Shown piece by piece: positions 11,780 through 20,398 of a DNA stretch of 64,000 nt (position 1 is the stretch's first letter; each line of letters starts with the position of its first letter). The stretch lies in assembly GCF_000226115.1 (NCBI RefSeq), contig NC_016457.1, positions 6,262,001-6,326,000 of the forward strand, written 5' to 3'. The notes under the pieces were generated by a model. The model had not been told where the DNA came from and did no database searches. It was given only the letters and a program-made list of their open reading frames with translations. The translations under genes and the position numbers were made by a program. The DNA is from Thermothielavioides terrestris NRRL 8126. Taxonomy: Eukaryota > Ascomycota > Sordariomycetes > Sordariales > Chaetomiaceae.

Positions 11780-12365
11780 CGACTTATTTAAATCCACTAT
11801 CCAGATTCTTTATTTCCACTACGCACCAGGGACGGTCCGTGCGCTCCCGCCAAAACTTGGCAGCGAGTGTCACCACGCTCCCTAGCTACTGCGTCGCCAC
11901 AGGAATCGCTGCAAATCGACGATGTTGTTGGTGTTGTTGAAGAGGCTGACGAATGCAGGTTTGATAGAAACCTAGCGCAGAAATGGCTGAATATTCAAAA
12001 ATGTACTCCGTAGTTGAACCGACTCAATACTACCAGCCTTGACCGCCTACTGCGCGCCCGAGCCTCCAAGTCGGTAAGTCACGTGACCTTGCTTATCGAT
12101 AAGTGTATTATCGATAAGAGGCTCCTGTGCTTAACCCCTAACACAGCTTTATTATATCCGTCTTGTAAATGCCCTCTCCTTTGGTAAGCAACGTAGCAAT
12201 TGACCGTTTGAATCTCTCAACAGTTCCTATCGCGATTCCTGTTGTAGCATGTTAACGAGGGAGCGTGGTGACACTCGCTGCCAAGTTTTGGTGGGAGCGC
12301 ACGGACCGTCCCTGGTGCGTAGTGGAAATAAAGAATCTGGCTAGTGGATTTAAATAGTTAAGTCG
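11780..12365. mobile_element. Foldback / MITE-like element with ~100 bp terminal inverted repeats
   Basis: The left arm (about 11780-11883) and right arm (about 12258-12365) are reverse complements over ~100 bp, sharing CCAGATTCTTTATTTCCACT, GCACCAGGGACGGTCCGTGC and CAGCGAGTGTCACCACGCTC. The arms differ by a few substitutions and a 4 bp indel near TTTAAATCC. The ~375 bp interior is AT-rich, with a GATAAG/CTTATC pair around 12095-12120, and has no transposase frame. The structure fits a non-autonomous DNA element; no clear target duplication was found. Confidence 0.65.
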
Positions 12366-12870
12366 CTTGCGGCGGGGTTGCGGTGGCGTTCCGCCGGCAC
12401 AGTCGGCCGTGTGAGCGTCGAAGCTTACAGCATCGATCGGGTCACAGTGTGGCGGTGTAGTTAGAGGGCAAACGGCAGCCTGTTCCGGACCAGCTTGCGC
12501 CCCCCCGGGCTGGCTTCACTGGTGAAGGCTACCCTGGTGTCTGGTTTCGCGTGTTTTTGCCCGGAGAACATCTGCCGGTTGTACAGGACACTCCTGGTTT
12601 GTTTGTTAGTTTGGTTCTTGCCCCCACTTTCTGACAGGGGCTAACAGCCAACCAAACTCGGCCTTTTTACCCATCTGTTCCTCATCACTCTCCAGAATCC
12701 AAGTTCGACTGAAGCACGTTTGATATAGATGAAGCAGTGTATTAAACGCCATTTCCTACCTAGCTAACTGGTTAGATACCGAAGCAAGCTATGTGTATTG
12801 TAAGTAGAGGCTACAGTGCCCTCTGACTTCCTGTTGCGGTTGGTCTATTTCGTGCCAAGACGGCTAGGTA

Positions 12871-13862
12871 GGTACCTTAGCGCGCTAGGAGGGGGTGGCA
12901 AAATGATCTCTGAGACCATTTTGGAGCGTCAAGATATTTCGCCTAGAAAACAGGCTCCTACCGGTCCTAAGTTCAAAATATCTTTCGAAGAAAATAATTT
13001 TTAACTAAGAGGATTAATTTAAATAAAATAAGAATTTAAAGAGTAAAGATATCTTATAGTAAAAATAATCTTTTACTAATAGGATTATTTTAAATAGATA
13101 TTAATATTAGTAGCTAAAGATAATTATTAATAAGAAAAAAAAACTTGGAATTTAAAATAATTTTAACTAATTTAAAATCAACTTTTAGATAAAAGATTAT
13201 TTTCTAAAATTTTATTATCTACTATATATAAGGTATCTATATATAAAAGTAAACCTCTCTATCTATTCTAAGCCTTCTATCCCCTTTTTTTATCTCTTTT
13301 CTCCCTTTTTTTCCTCCTCTCTCTTGCTCTACCCTTCTCTCCTTTCTTCTTTCTTTTCTTTTTTTTTAGTTGAAAAAACTGGACTCTATAAGGAATCGAA
13401 CTTATAGCCTATATAATATAAGCTTACGGATTTACTATTATACTACGAGATTACGAGACTACGATTTCACAGTTGTACCTTGGTTTGAATTTCACACTTA
13501 TCTAGAGGGCATAGGCTACAAGGCGTAGGTTAGAGAGTGTAAATGAAAAAAATAAAAGCGATCTTTAAGGTAGAAAATCATTTTGAGAGAAAAGAATCTT
13601 TGAACTAGAAAAAAGGTTTAACTTTAAAATCCTTCTATAGATCTAAGATATATATGATAGAAAACTAGTATAGTGATTATTTTACTATTAAATATATAAT
13701 TTATCTAAGTAGTTCTTATATTATATAATGATTTTAGCTCTACGATAGTAGTAGTAATCCTTTTGATAGTATAAAGTATATTGTAAACTAAAAAACTATT
13801 TTACCTCTAGGAAACTATAGCAGAGATCATTTTGCCACCCCCCCCTGGCGCGCTAAGGTACC
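12871..13862. mobile_element. Inner TIR element with AT-rich, RIP-like core
   Basis: The 42 bp arms at 12871-12912 and 13821-13862 are reverse complements with a few differences, sharing GGTACCTTAGCGCGC and GGTGGCAAAATGATCTCTG. The arms are GC-normal, whereas the interior (about 12995-13815) is extremely TA-rich with few CpA/TpG contexts, as left by repeat-induced point mutation. A pyrimidine tract lies at about 13255-13370 and a tRNA-like relic at about 13384-13460. No protein frame survives. Confidence 0.65.
13384..13460 (-). ncRNA. Degenerate tRNA-like segment (possible SINE or tRNA relic)
   Basis: On the minus strand the segment contains a box-A-like CGTAGTATAATAGTAAA and, about 35 bases on, a box-B-like AAGTTCGATTCC followed by TTATAGAGTCC. 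Order and spacing are those of RNA polymerase III internal promoters, and TAGTATAATGG-type D arms occur in eukaryotic tRNA-Asp/Glu/Gly. The acceptor and anticodon stems do not pair convincingly, which C-to-T decay could explain. A chance match is possible. Confidence 0.3.
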
Positions 13863-13959
13863 TGTGATTTAGAGCCCCTGTCGTGATCCACCATAAGTAC
13901 CAAACTAACAAACAAACCAGGGGGGCATTGTAGTTACACTAGCGCAAGCTCGCCCTTGT

Positions 13960-14658
13960 TCAGAACCCGAAGTCCTTGAAGTTAAGCCGGATCTGTGCGA
14001 CTAGCCAGGCTTTCAGGACTCGCTCCGCCACGAGGACACTGGCACCAGCTGCCAGGAAAGTGTACGCCAGTGCCCAGGCTGCCTTGCCCGCCCATCCGCT
14101 TGCGACGCCACGGTTGCCCCCCAGGAGGGTGCCGTGGTGGTCGTCGCCGTCGTTGTCATCGTCGCTATGGCCGTCACTGTCGTCCTCACTGTCGTCCTCA
14201 CTGTAGCGGTTGCCGTCGTCGCCCCCAGCCTTTAAGACTAGTTTGTCGACTCTTGCGGCGTCGACAAACTCCCGTATAGCCGTGATCCGCGTGCCGTTGT
14301 CGTTGAACTTCACGACCATGACACTGTCACTCCGCCACTCACGCGATCCTTCGAAGGGCTGGCGCAGGGTCCCTTCGATACGGGTGATGGCGATGATGAC
14401 GCCGCGATCGTGGTCTTGGTAGACGGTCTCTCCGATCAGGCGGAAGGTGCTAAACGCCTCGAAGAAGCGATTGAGGCGGCGGGTGAAGCCATCCCTGTCC
14501 AGTGAAGGTTTGTTGGAGCAGGGCGGCGCCACGTCGTAGCGGAAGTCAGACGCCAGGCCGTAACGAAGAAGCGGGACGTTTCGGTCCGCGCTCGCGCAGA
14601 AGAAGAGGTTGAGGATTCGCGAACGAGTCCGAGCACGGTGTAAGCTGAGAGGATCCAT
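13960..14658 (-). CDS. NTF2/SnoaL-like domain protein with C-terminal membrane anchor
   Basis: A single-exon frame of 232 codons starts at ATG 14658. Residues ~14-140 show the pattern of an NTF2-like cone fold: an N-terminal helix (SRILNLFFCASADRNVPLLRYGL), a helix RDGFTRRLNRFFEAFSTFRL, then strands GVIIAITRIEGT, EWRSDSVMVVKFND and GTRITAIREFVDAARV, as in fungal SnoaL-like proteins. Residues ~150-175 form an Asp/Ser/His-rich acidic linker. Residues ~193-217 (AAWALAYTFLAAGASVLVAE) form a probable membrane helix followed by a basic tail, so the domain would be tail-anchored. SnoaL-like folds serve as cyclases, isomerases or binding domains; no catalytic residues can be assigned. The gene stands directly beside the TIR element ending at 13921, so that element lies immediately 3' of it. 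Confidence 0.7.
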   Translation of the reverse strand: MDPLSLHRARTRSRILNLFFCASADRNVPLLRYGLASDFRYDVAPPCSNKPSLDRDGFTRRLNRFFEAFSTFRLIGETVYQDHDRGVIIAITRIEGTLRQPFEGSREWRSDSVMVVKFNDNGTRITAIREFVDAARVDKLVLKAGGDDGNRYSEDDSEDDSDGHSDDDNDGDDHHGTLLGGNRGVASGWAGKAAWALAYTFLAAGASVLVAERVLKAWLVAQIRLNFKDFGF

Positions 14659-15185
14659 GGTAAAGGCCCCGGGATTTATGGTATGAATGGTGGATGGCTA
14701 AGGCAAGCCGAAGTAGAGGAAGCGTCAGGTAAATATAGACAACCGGACAGACGCCAGACAATCTTCACATGAGCTCTTCCGACACTCAATCACATGAGCG
14801 GACTGGCTACCTACCTTTGTCAGAGCTTACTATGCGCATGTGTGCGATATATCTGCGCATGTGAATGAGATAAGTCCGCTGCACTAACCGTCAAGGTAAA
14901 TTTCGGCATAGAAATTGGCTGCTGTATTCTCTGACTCTCATGATGTCCACATGCATGGCTATTCAGGCAAGCTTCACGATGAGTGTATACACGAACAGAT
15001 CGAGCTCTTGCAATTGAGGTATTCGCTTGACCAGAACGTGACATTGAACCAGACACTCTTACGAGTACTGCAAGGCTTAGCGCCAACAGCTTTCCTTTGT
15101 GACGGGCTTCTCAACGGCTGGATTTCCTCCGCGGGTTCGGTGCTTGTTCATCATACTGACGTATGAAGCCTTGATGAGCCTCAAG
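14659..15185. other. Intergenic, no gene seen
   Basis: Upstream region of the NTF2-like gene. Short frames only. Confidence 0.45.
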
Positions 15186-15870
15186 TCACAGGCCACGGAA
15201 GACTGTACCCTGCTTTAGACAGGTGCGACAGAGACCAATGTTACGCCGCATGTGGAGGAGTAGAGCTTGCCGAAAGGCTTTCCCAACCAACTTCTCCCTC
15301 CCGCCGCCCAGTTGCCCTCCCCTTCCGTCCAACAACTCCTCAAACCTCCCCCCATCCCTCGCCAACAACTCCGCCGGCCTTCCCACCTCCACTACCTCCC
15401 CCTCCTCCATGACCACCACCAAATCATACCCCGCCACCACCTTCACCCGATGCACCACCTCGATCACGTACAACCTCTAGTATGCTCGCCCTCCAACAAC
15501 AAGGCGCGCACCTCCCGCTCCGTTGCCTCGCCCAGCCAGCCCGTGACCTCGTCCAGCAGCACGACGCGCGCGCCGCGCAACGCCGCCACCCCCAGCGCGA
15601 GCAGCTGCTGCTGGCCCGGCGAGAGGTGCAGCGCACCGAGGTCCGCGGCGAGCCCACCCCGCGGCGCGACCACGCTGTCCCGCAGGCGGGAGCGGGTGAG
15701 CGCTTGGATGGGGGCCGTGTCTGAGGAGGAAGCTGCGGATGTGGTGCAGGGAAGGAGGTCGGCGTGGACGAAGCCCGGGAGGGGGACTGGGGGATGCGGA
15801 AGGCAGGCGAGGCGTCTGCGGATGGTGGCCAGCGGGATCGGCCGATCGCCATCACGAGCTTCCGCGCCCT
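15186..15870 (-). pseudogene. Relic of an ABCC-type ABC transporter, C-terminal nucleotide-binding domain
   Basis: Reading the minus strand, about 15840 down to 15474 gives IPLATIRRRL, LRDSVVAPRGGLAADLG, then the signature-like LSPGQQQLLALGVAALRGA and a Walker B RVVLLDEVTGWL. A stop follows, and the frame is regained one base away from about 15473 with VIEVVHRVKVVAGYDLVVVM, EGEVVEVGRPAELL and GRFEELL, the normal end of the second NBD of MRP/ABCC multidrug transporters. The H-loop histidine is kept in the shifted part. The Walker A region and all membrane domains are missing. Loss of the 5' end plus at least one frameshift make this a decayed fragment, not a working gene. GC content is normal, so decay was not by RIP. 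Confidence 0.75.
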
Positions 15871-16668
15871 CACCGCCAACACGGCCTCCCTCCCCCGGGC
15901 CACGGGTTTAGCACCCGCGCACCCCTATGACTCTCCGGATCGGCAGCGTGCCAGCCGCGATGCACGTGGGCCGCCACCTCCCGCAGCCCGCGCTACTTGT
16001 CTTGTCACTATCTCTCGGTCCTGACAAACCAGTGTAGACACAAGGCGATGGCCGCCAACTTTCTGATCTGGTCAACTCATCTAGCAGTGACCACCAGGAC
16101 ACAGGAGGTTGGGCCGGAAGCATGGCGAGAAAACAAGCGTATACCGACTTGTGCGGATCCGAGTCCGAACCGGGCAATCCAGGTACAGGAGCCAGATTCC
16201 TCTGGGAAGCATTGCTCTGCTCTCGGAAACCTGGCTTGTCCACAGCCAAGCGAGCCCCTGCTTGTCGTTGCGATGGAGTTCAGCCGGGTCGTAGCAGCCT
16301 TGGTACGCTGGATGGGGCTCCCTGTGTGACTTGCGTGACTCATGCACGTAATGGGAAAGAAAATAGGGATACATTATGACTCCCTGCCTCGCCCAAGAGA
16401 CCATACGATCGGCTGGGCCCGGAAGCTGGACGTTTGGCCGAAGACATCAGGCACAGGCCCAGGGATTCCCATATTAGACAAGTCTAACACTCCTCAATAT
16501 TGTCTTACAGGTATCGTTGCGGCATGACAAAACAGCGGGGCACAGCAAGGCAATGCAAAAACAGCACCATTTATATCCAAGCACAAAACCCAACTTCTAG
16601 CAACAGCACGGTAAATATCCAGCAAACCCAGCAAAAACACAACATCGAAGGCGTGGACCGCGCGAAGT
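15871..16668. other. Gene-free interval downstream of erdS-like gene
   Basis: No credible coding frame. It probably holds the 3' untranslated region of the minus-strand gene ending at 16669. Confidence 0.4.
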
Positions 16669-19419
16669 CTACATCTCGTCCTCAAAGAACTTGATCAACG
16701 TCCTCGCGCCGCTGACGCCGAGGCCCATGAAGGGGTAGCAAATATAGACCAGGTCGTTCCTGGTGCCGAACTTCTCGCGGAACTCGCTCTTCTGGACGAG
16801 CTTGAGCTGCTGGGCGATGGTCTTGTACGTCCTGGACAGGATGCGGGCGCGGAGGCCGTCGAGGTTGCCGCCGGTGACCATCTCGGGGATGGCGCCGGCG
16901 CCGAAGGTGACGTTGCGGACGCCGGCCTTGGCGAGCGCCTGGATGGCGGCCGAGATGAGCGCCTCGATGGTGCCGCTGGGCGAGCCGGGGAAGTCGAGCG
17001 CGAACTTGATCTGGTACCCGTTGGCGGGCGACAGGCGGTGCAGCACGCAGAGCGCCGCGATCTCGCCCTCCCTCGTCTCGGCCCAGAGGTACCGCCGGTG
17101 CTCCATGTCGATCCACGGGCGGACCTCGGTGATGTGCACCTGCTTGCTGCCCTTGCGGTTCTCCTTCCACTCGGCGATCCGCTTGTCGCAGCGATCGCGG
17201 AATTCTTGCGGGATGGGCTGGTCGACGGGGTGCTCGCGGATGGTGACGCCGGCGTCCTCGGCCTGCCGTTCCTTCTTGGCAACCTTCTTGGCCGAGTCGA
17301 TCGGCACGCGCTCTTCGGCCACGCAGCTGAGCGTCCGCCAACCGAGCTTGGATCCGAGGATCTCCTCGACTTCGGGCCCGACCAGCAGCCAGAGCGGCCG
17401 AAGGTCCTTCTGCTTGCGCAGGTGCTTCAGGAACGCGCGGATCACGAGCTGGTACTGCTGCGGGTCGCACAGCGGGTTGCCCATCACCAGGGCGTAACCG
17501 TTCTGTTCGGCATACCCGACCGCAGCACCAGTTTCCTCGTGTCGCCAAACCTTGTAGCGGTCGTCGAGCCAGGCCGTGTTGGTGGCGTCGCCGTAGTTGG
17601 CGATGAGCTTCGGGACTGACGGCAGTTCGAGGTTGGGGCGGCCATGCTCAAAGTCGTAGGCGTACCGCATCGTATCCGCCTCGGGGTGAGGTAGCCGGAC
17701 AGAAGTGTCCTGGCGCAAGGGCAGAGACTTGGGATCGCGTGGGTAGAGCGAGGCGTTGCGGATGTCTCCCAGGTTCAACATGAGGAACAACAGCCGCTCC
17801 AGCCCGATGCCGCATCCGGCATGCGGCAGCACGCCGAACTCAAAGCCTTGCAGGTACTCTGCTACGCCGCTGGGCTCGACGCCTGCCTTTTTCATGCGCT
17901 CGAGGAGGAGCTCGGGTCGGTGAATGCGCTGACCGCCCGTTGTGATCTCCTGTCCGCGGAGGAAGATGTCGAACGAGTTGGTGTACCTCGGGTCTTCGGG
18001 GTCGAGGTAGGTGTAGAAGGGCCGCGCGGAGGCGGGGAACTTGTCGATGATGTAGTAGTCGGTCTTGTACTTCTCTTTGACCAATTCGCCGATGCGGATC
18101 TCGGCGCGCGTGCTGAGGTCTTCGAGCTCCGACGCCTTGCGGCCGTGGTCATCCGTCCAGCCAGACGAGTCCAGAAGGTCCAGCGCCTCCTTGAACGTCA
18201 GAATCGGCGTCTCCTCAAGCCAGACCAGGTCCTCGTGCGGGAAGCGCGACTTGACCAGATCGATCTCCTTCCGGCACCGGCTGTAGACGCCCTTGAAGAT
18301 GCTCTTCATCAGATCGTCAATGACACGCAGGGCTTCGTGGTAGTCGCTGTTGATGGACATCTCGAGGTCCATGCCCGTGTACTCGGTCAAGTGGCGGTGC
18401 GTATTGCTGTCTTCGGCGCGGAACACCGGGCCGATCTCAAACACGCGGCCAAAGTCGGCCGAGATGCTCATTTGCTTGCACAGCTGGGGGCTCTGGGCGA
18501 GGAACGCCGTGCGTCCAAAATAATTAGCCCGGAACACCTCGGCACCGGACTCGGTCGCGCCGGGCATCAGCTTGGGGGTGTGGATCTCGATGAAGCCATG
18601 GCTCTCGAGCACGGAGCGGAAGATGCTGCAGATGACCGAGTTGATGCGGAAGATGGACTGCGCCGTCGGTGTCCGGAGGTAGGCGATACGGTTGGAAACG
18701 CGCATCCTGGTGGTCGCCATCGCCTCGAGCTGGTGCGTCTCCTCGTCCTCCTCGACGTGGTCCATTGCGAAGGGGTCGACAGGCAGGCGTTCCTTCACGG
18801 GCACGACCACGTGCATCGAGTCGATGACGACTTCGAGATCGTGGATAGTGCAGCCCTTGATCTGCTCAGGCGGCCTTTGGAGCCGTCCGTGCACATGAAC
18901 GAAGGACTCGCTGTTCAGATGCTCGGCCCATCGCACGAAGTTCTCCGAAACCTCGCCCTCGCGGTAGGCCAGCACGCCCTGGACGAGCTCGATCTGGTCG
19001 CGGAAAATGACGAAGGCCAGCCTGGAGCTGAGGTTCCTGACATGGTGTACGCGGGCGATGAAGCTGACCGCCATGCCCGCGTTGTTCGGGTCGGCAGCCA
19101 ACTTCTGTAGTGACTCGGTCTTGGCAAGCACGTCGCCCGTCTTGGTGCCATAGCGCGCGGCGATCTCGGGCGGGTCCTCCTGGTGTGCCTTTTCCTCCTC
19201 TTCTTTCCGCCGCTGCTGGAAAGATCGGCGCTCATTTTCGCGCTCCTCCTCCTTGACCCGCTGCTCCTGCGCCTTCTTCACGTGTTTTGCGTGCCGATGG
19301 TCATCGTCAAGGGCAGCGATGTTGCCGATGTGGGGCCGGGTGATGTGGTTCTTGGCCGATGTGTGCCCGATGATGCGGTTCAGAGCCAGAATTGGCTTCC
19401 TGAGCCCGCCCGGCGACAT
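16669..19419 (-). CDS. erdS: AspRS-DUF2156 fusion: ergosteryl-3beta-O-L-aspartate synthase
   Basis: A single frame from ATG 19419 gives 916 residues; the longer open frame begins only at a GTG preceded by a stop. Residues 1-100 form a basic/acidic extension with a charged helix (RVKEEERENERRSFQQRRKE). An anticodon-binding OB fold follows (~115-205), then a class IIb AspRS core: motif 1 region HGFIEIHTPKL (~275), motif 2 FRAEDSNTHRHLTEYTGMDL (~333) and motif 3 GCGIGLERLLF (~535). From ~600 to the end is a DUF2156/GNAT-like aminoacyl-tRNA transferase domain (VPKLIANYGDATNTAWL, NGYALVMGNPLCDP, RRYLWAETREGEIAALCVLH, FPGSPSGTIEALISAA, GLGVSGARTLIKFFEDEM). This fusion is the architecture of fungal ErdS, known to charge tRNA-Asp and transfer Asp to the 3beta-hydroxyl of ergosterol. 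It is additional to the housekeeping AspRS. A spliced upstream exon cannot be excluded. Identification is by domain order and is strong. Confidence 0.92.
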   Translation of the reverse strand: MSPGGLRKPILALNRIIGHTSAKNHITRPHIGNIAALDDDHRHAKHVKKAQEQRVKEEERENERRSFQQRRKEEEEKAHQEDPPEIAARYGTKTGDVLAKTESLQKLAADPNNAGMAVSFIARVHHVRNLSSRLAFVIFRDQIELVQGVLAYREGEVSENFVRWAEHLNSESFVHVHGRLQRPPEQIKGCTIHDLEVVIDSMHVVVPVKERLPVDPFAMDHVEEDEETHQLEAMATTRMRVSNRIAYLRTPTAQSIFRINSVICSIFRSVLESHGFIEIHTPKLMPGATESGAEVFRANYFGRTAFLAQSPQLCKQMSISADFGRVFEIGPVFRAEDSNTHRHLTEYTGMDLEMSINSDYHEALRVIDDLMKSIFKGVYSRCRKEIDLVKSRFPHEDLVWLEETPILTFKEALDLLDSSGWTDDHGRKASELEDLSTRAEIRIGELVKEKYKTDYYIIDKFPASARPFYTYLDPEDPRYTNSFDIFLRGQEITTGGQRIHRPELLLERMKKAGVEPSGVAEYLQGFEFGVLPHAGCGIGLERLLFLMLNLGDIRNASLYPRDPKSLPLRQDTSVRLPHPEADTMRYAYDFEHGRPNLELPSVPKLIANYGDATNTAWLDDRYKVWRHEETGAAVGYAEQNGYALVMGNPLCDPQQYQLVIRAFLKHLRKQKDLRPLWLLVGPEVEEILGSKLGWRTLSCVAEERVPIDSAKKVAKKERQAEDAGVTIREHPVDQPIPQEFRDRCDKRIAEWKENRKGSKQVHITEVRPWIDMEHRRYLWAETREGEIAALCVLHRLSPANGYQIKFALDFPGSPSGTIEALISAAIQALAKAGVRNVTFGAGAIPEMVTGGNLDGLRARILSRTYKTIAQQLKLVQKSEFREKFGTRNDLVYICYPFMGLGVSGARTLIKFFEDEM

Positions 19420-19562
19420 GCTCACTGGCGGGGAAGTTCGAGCTTCGGCGGGTTCGCGAGTGGGCGTCGCCGTGGGATACCCTGGTGACACAGGTCACAG
19501 TGATGGTTGAATGGCTTCGTTATCAATAGTGGTGGGTTGATTACCCGAAGCGGTAGTCTTTC

Positions 19563-19570
19563 TGACGTCA
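19563..19570. promoter_or_regulatory. TGACGTCA palindrome (CRE/ATF-type site), erdS-proximal
   Basis: A perfect 8 bp TGACGTCA lies 144 bases upstream of the erdS-like ATG in the shared divergent promoter. This is the consensus of bZIP factors of the ATF/CREB class (Atf1/AtfA in fungi). Binding is inferred from the motif only. Confidence 0.4.
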
Positions 19571-19992
19571 ACTCCGCGGCTAACTCAAGTTCTGGCCAGA
19601 GCAGTTGGGATAGGGTTCTCGGCCCGCAGGTGCGGAGCGAGGAGGGGATGGAAATACTAAATGCCAGGACGGAACTGCACGGGCTGAGAGATTTCCTTGG
19701 AAACCCTTATGTTGATCTACCTAGAACCCGAAAAGGGACCCGGCACTTGCGATGACGAGACATCCAAGCAGGCATCCGGCTCTCCCGAACGGGCCTGCCA
19801 CCTAGAATGTGCTGGATGCTGCCTCCTCGGGGGCACCGGATCTTTGGCGCAGACAGGCTACCGAGGAACCACCACGCATCTGGCACCCAACGCCGGCAGG
19901 AGCCGGAAGGTGCGAGCGGCTTCTTGCCAATAGATGTCATCGTCGTCATTTGCCGCTTTGAATCCCGTGGTTGCCCCTGGGCTGTCTCCCTG

Positions 19993-20000
19993 TGACGTCA
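19993..20000. promoter_or_regulatory. TGACGTCA palindrome (CRE/ATF-type site), hydrolase-proximal
   Basis: A second perfect TGACGTCA, embedded in a larger imperfect palindrome (CCTGTGACGTCACGACAGG), lies about 400 bases upstream of the hydrolase start and 574 bases upstream of the erdS-like start. Confidence 0.4.
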
Positions 20001-20398
20001 CGACAGGTCCAAACCTCCCGGACGCCAAGGCCCCGGCAAGCACGACCCACCTCTCAAAGCGAATCATGCTCGAAACAGTTAGCGTACTCGGTGCGTCTGG
20101 TGTGGCCAACCCAAATCGAACGTTCGCTGGGAAGGCACACCTGCCACCCACCCAACTTAACGTTGTACCTTTCCCGTCACCCTCCCCCGCCCCTCCCACA
20201 GATTCCCCCCCAATTGACCGAGATCAGGGCGGGGACCTGCAACAGTACCTGGCCAGCAACAGTCCCCGCAGGCGGGTGTGACATCAATGGCTGGATCGAT
20301 GTCTCAAATCGGAGGCACCACCCCCCCAACGGAAAGCGCGCGCACACCTGCAAAAGAGCACCCTCAAGAAGGATTCTTCTGTCCTCTCTCTCCATGGG

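Larger units (their letters stand above)
12593..13921. mobile_element. Outer TIR element, ~1.33 kb, non-autonomous
   Basis: A 23 bp perfect inverted repeat beginning CCTGGTTTGTTTGTTAG marks 12593-12615 and, inverted, 13899-13921. A weaker match including GACAGGGGCT continues inward (to about 12652 and 13871). No transposase frame is present. The element contains a second inverted-repeat element (12871-13862) and an AT-rich core. Confidence 0.6.

Noticed and set aside
17821..19110. 429-codon open frame on the plus strand
   Set aside because: It is the antisense shadow of the erdS-like gene, produced by its GC-rich third positions.
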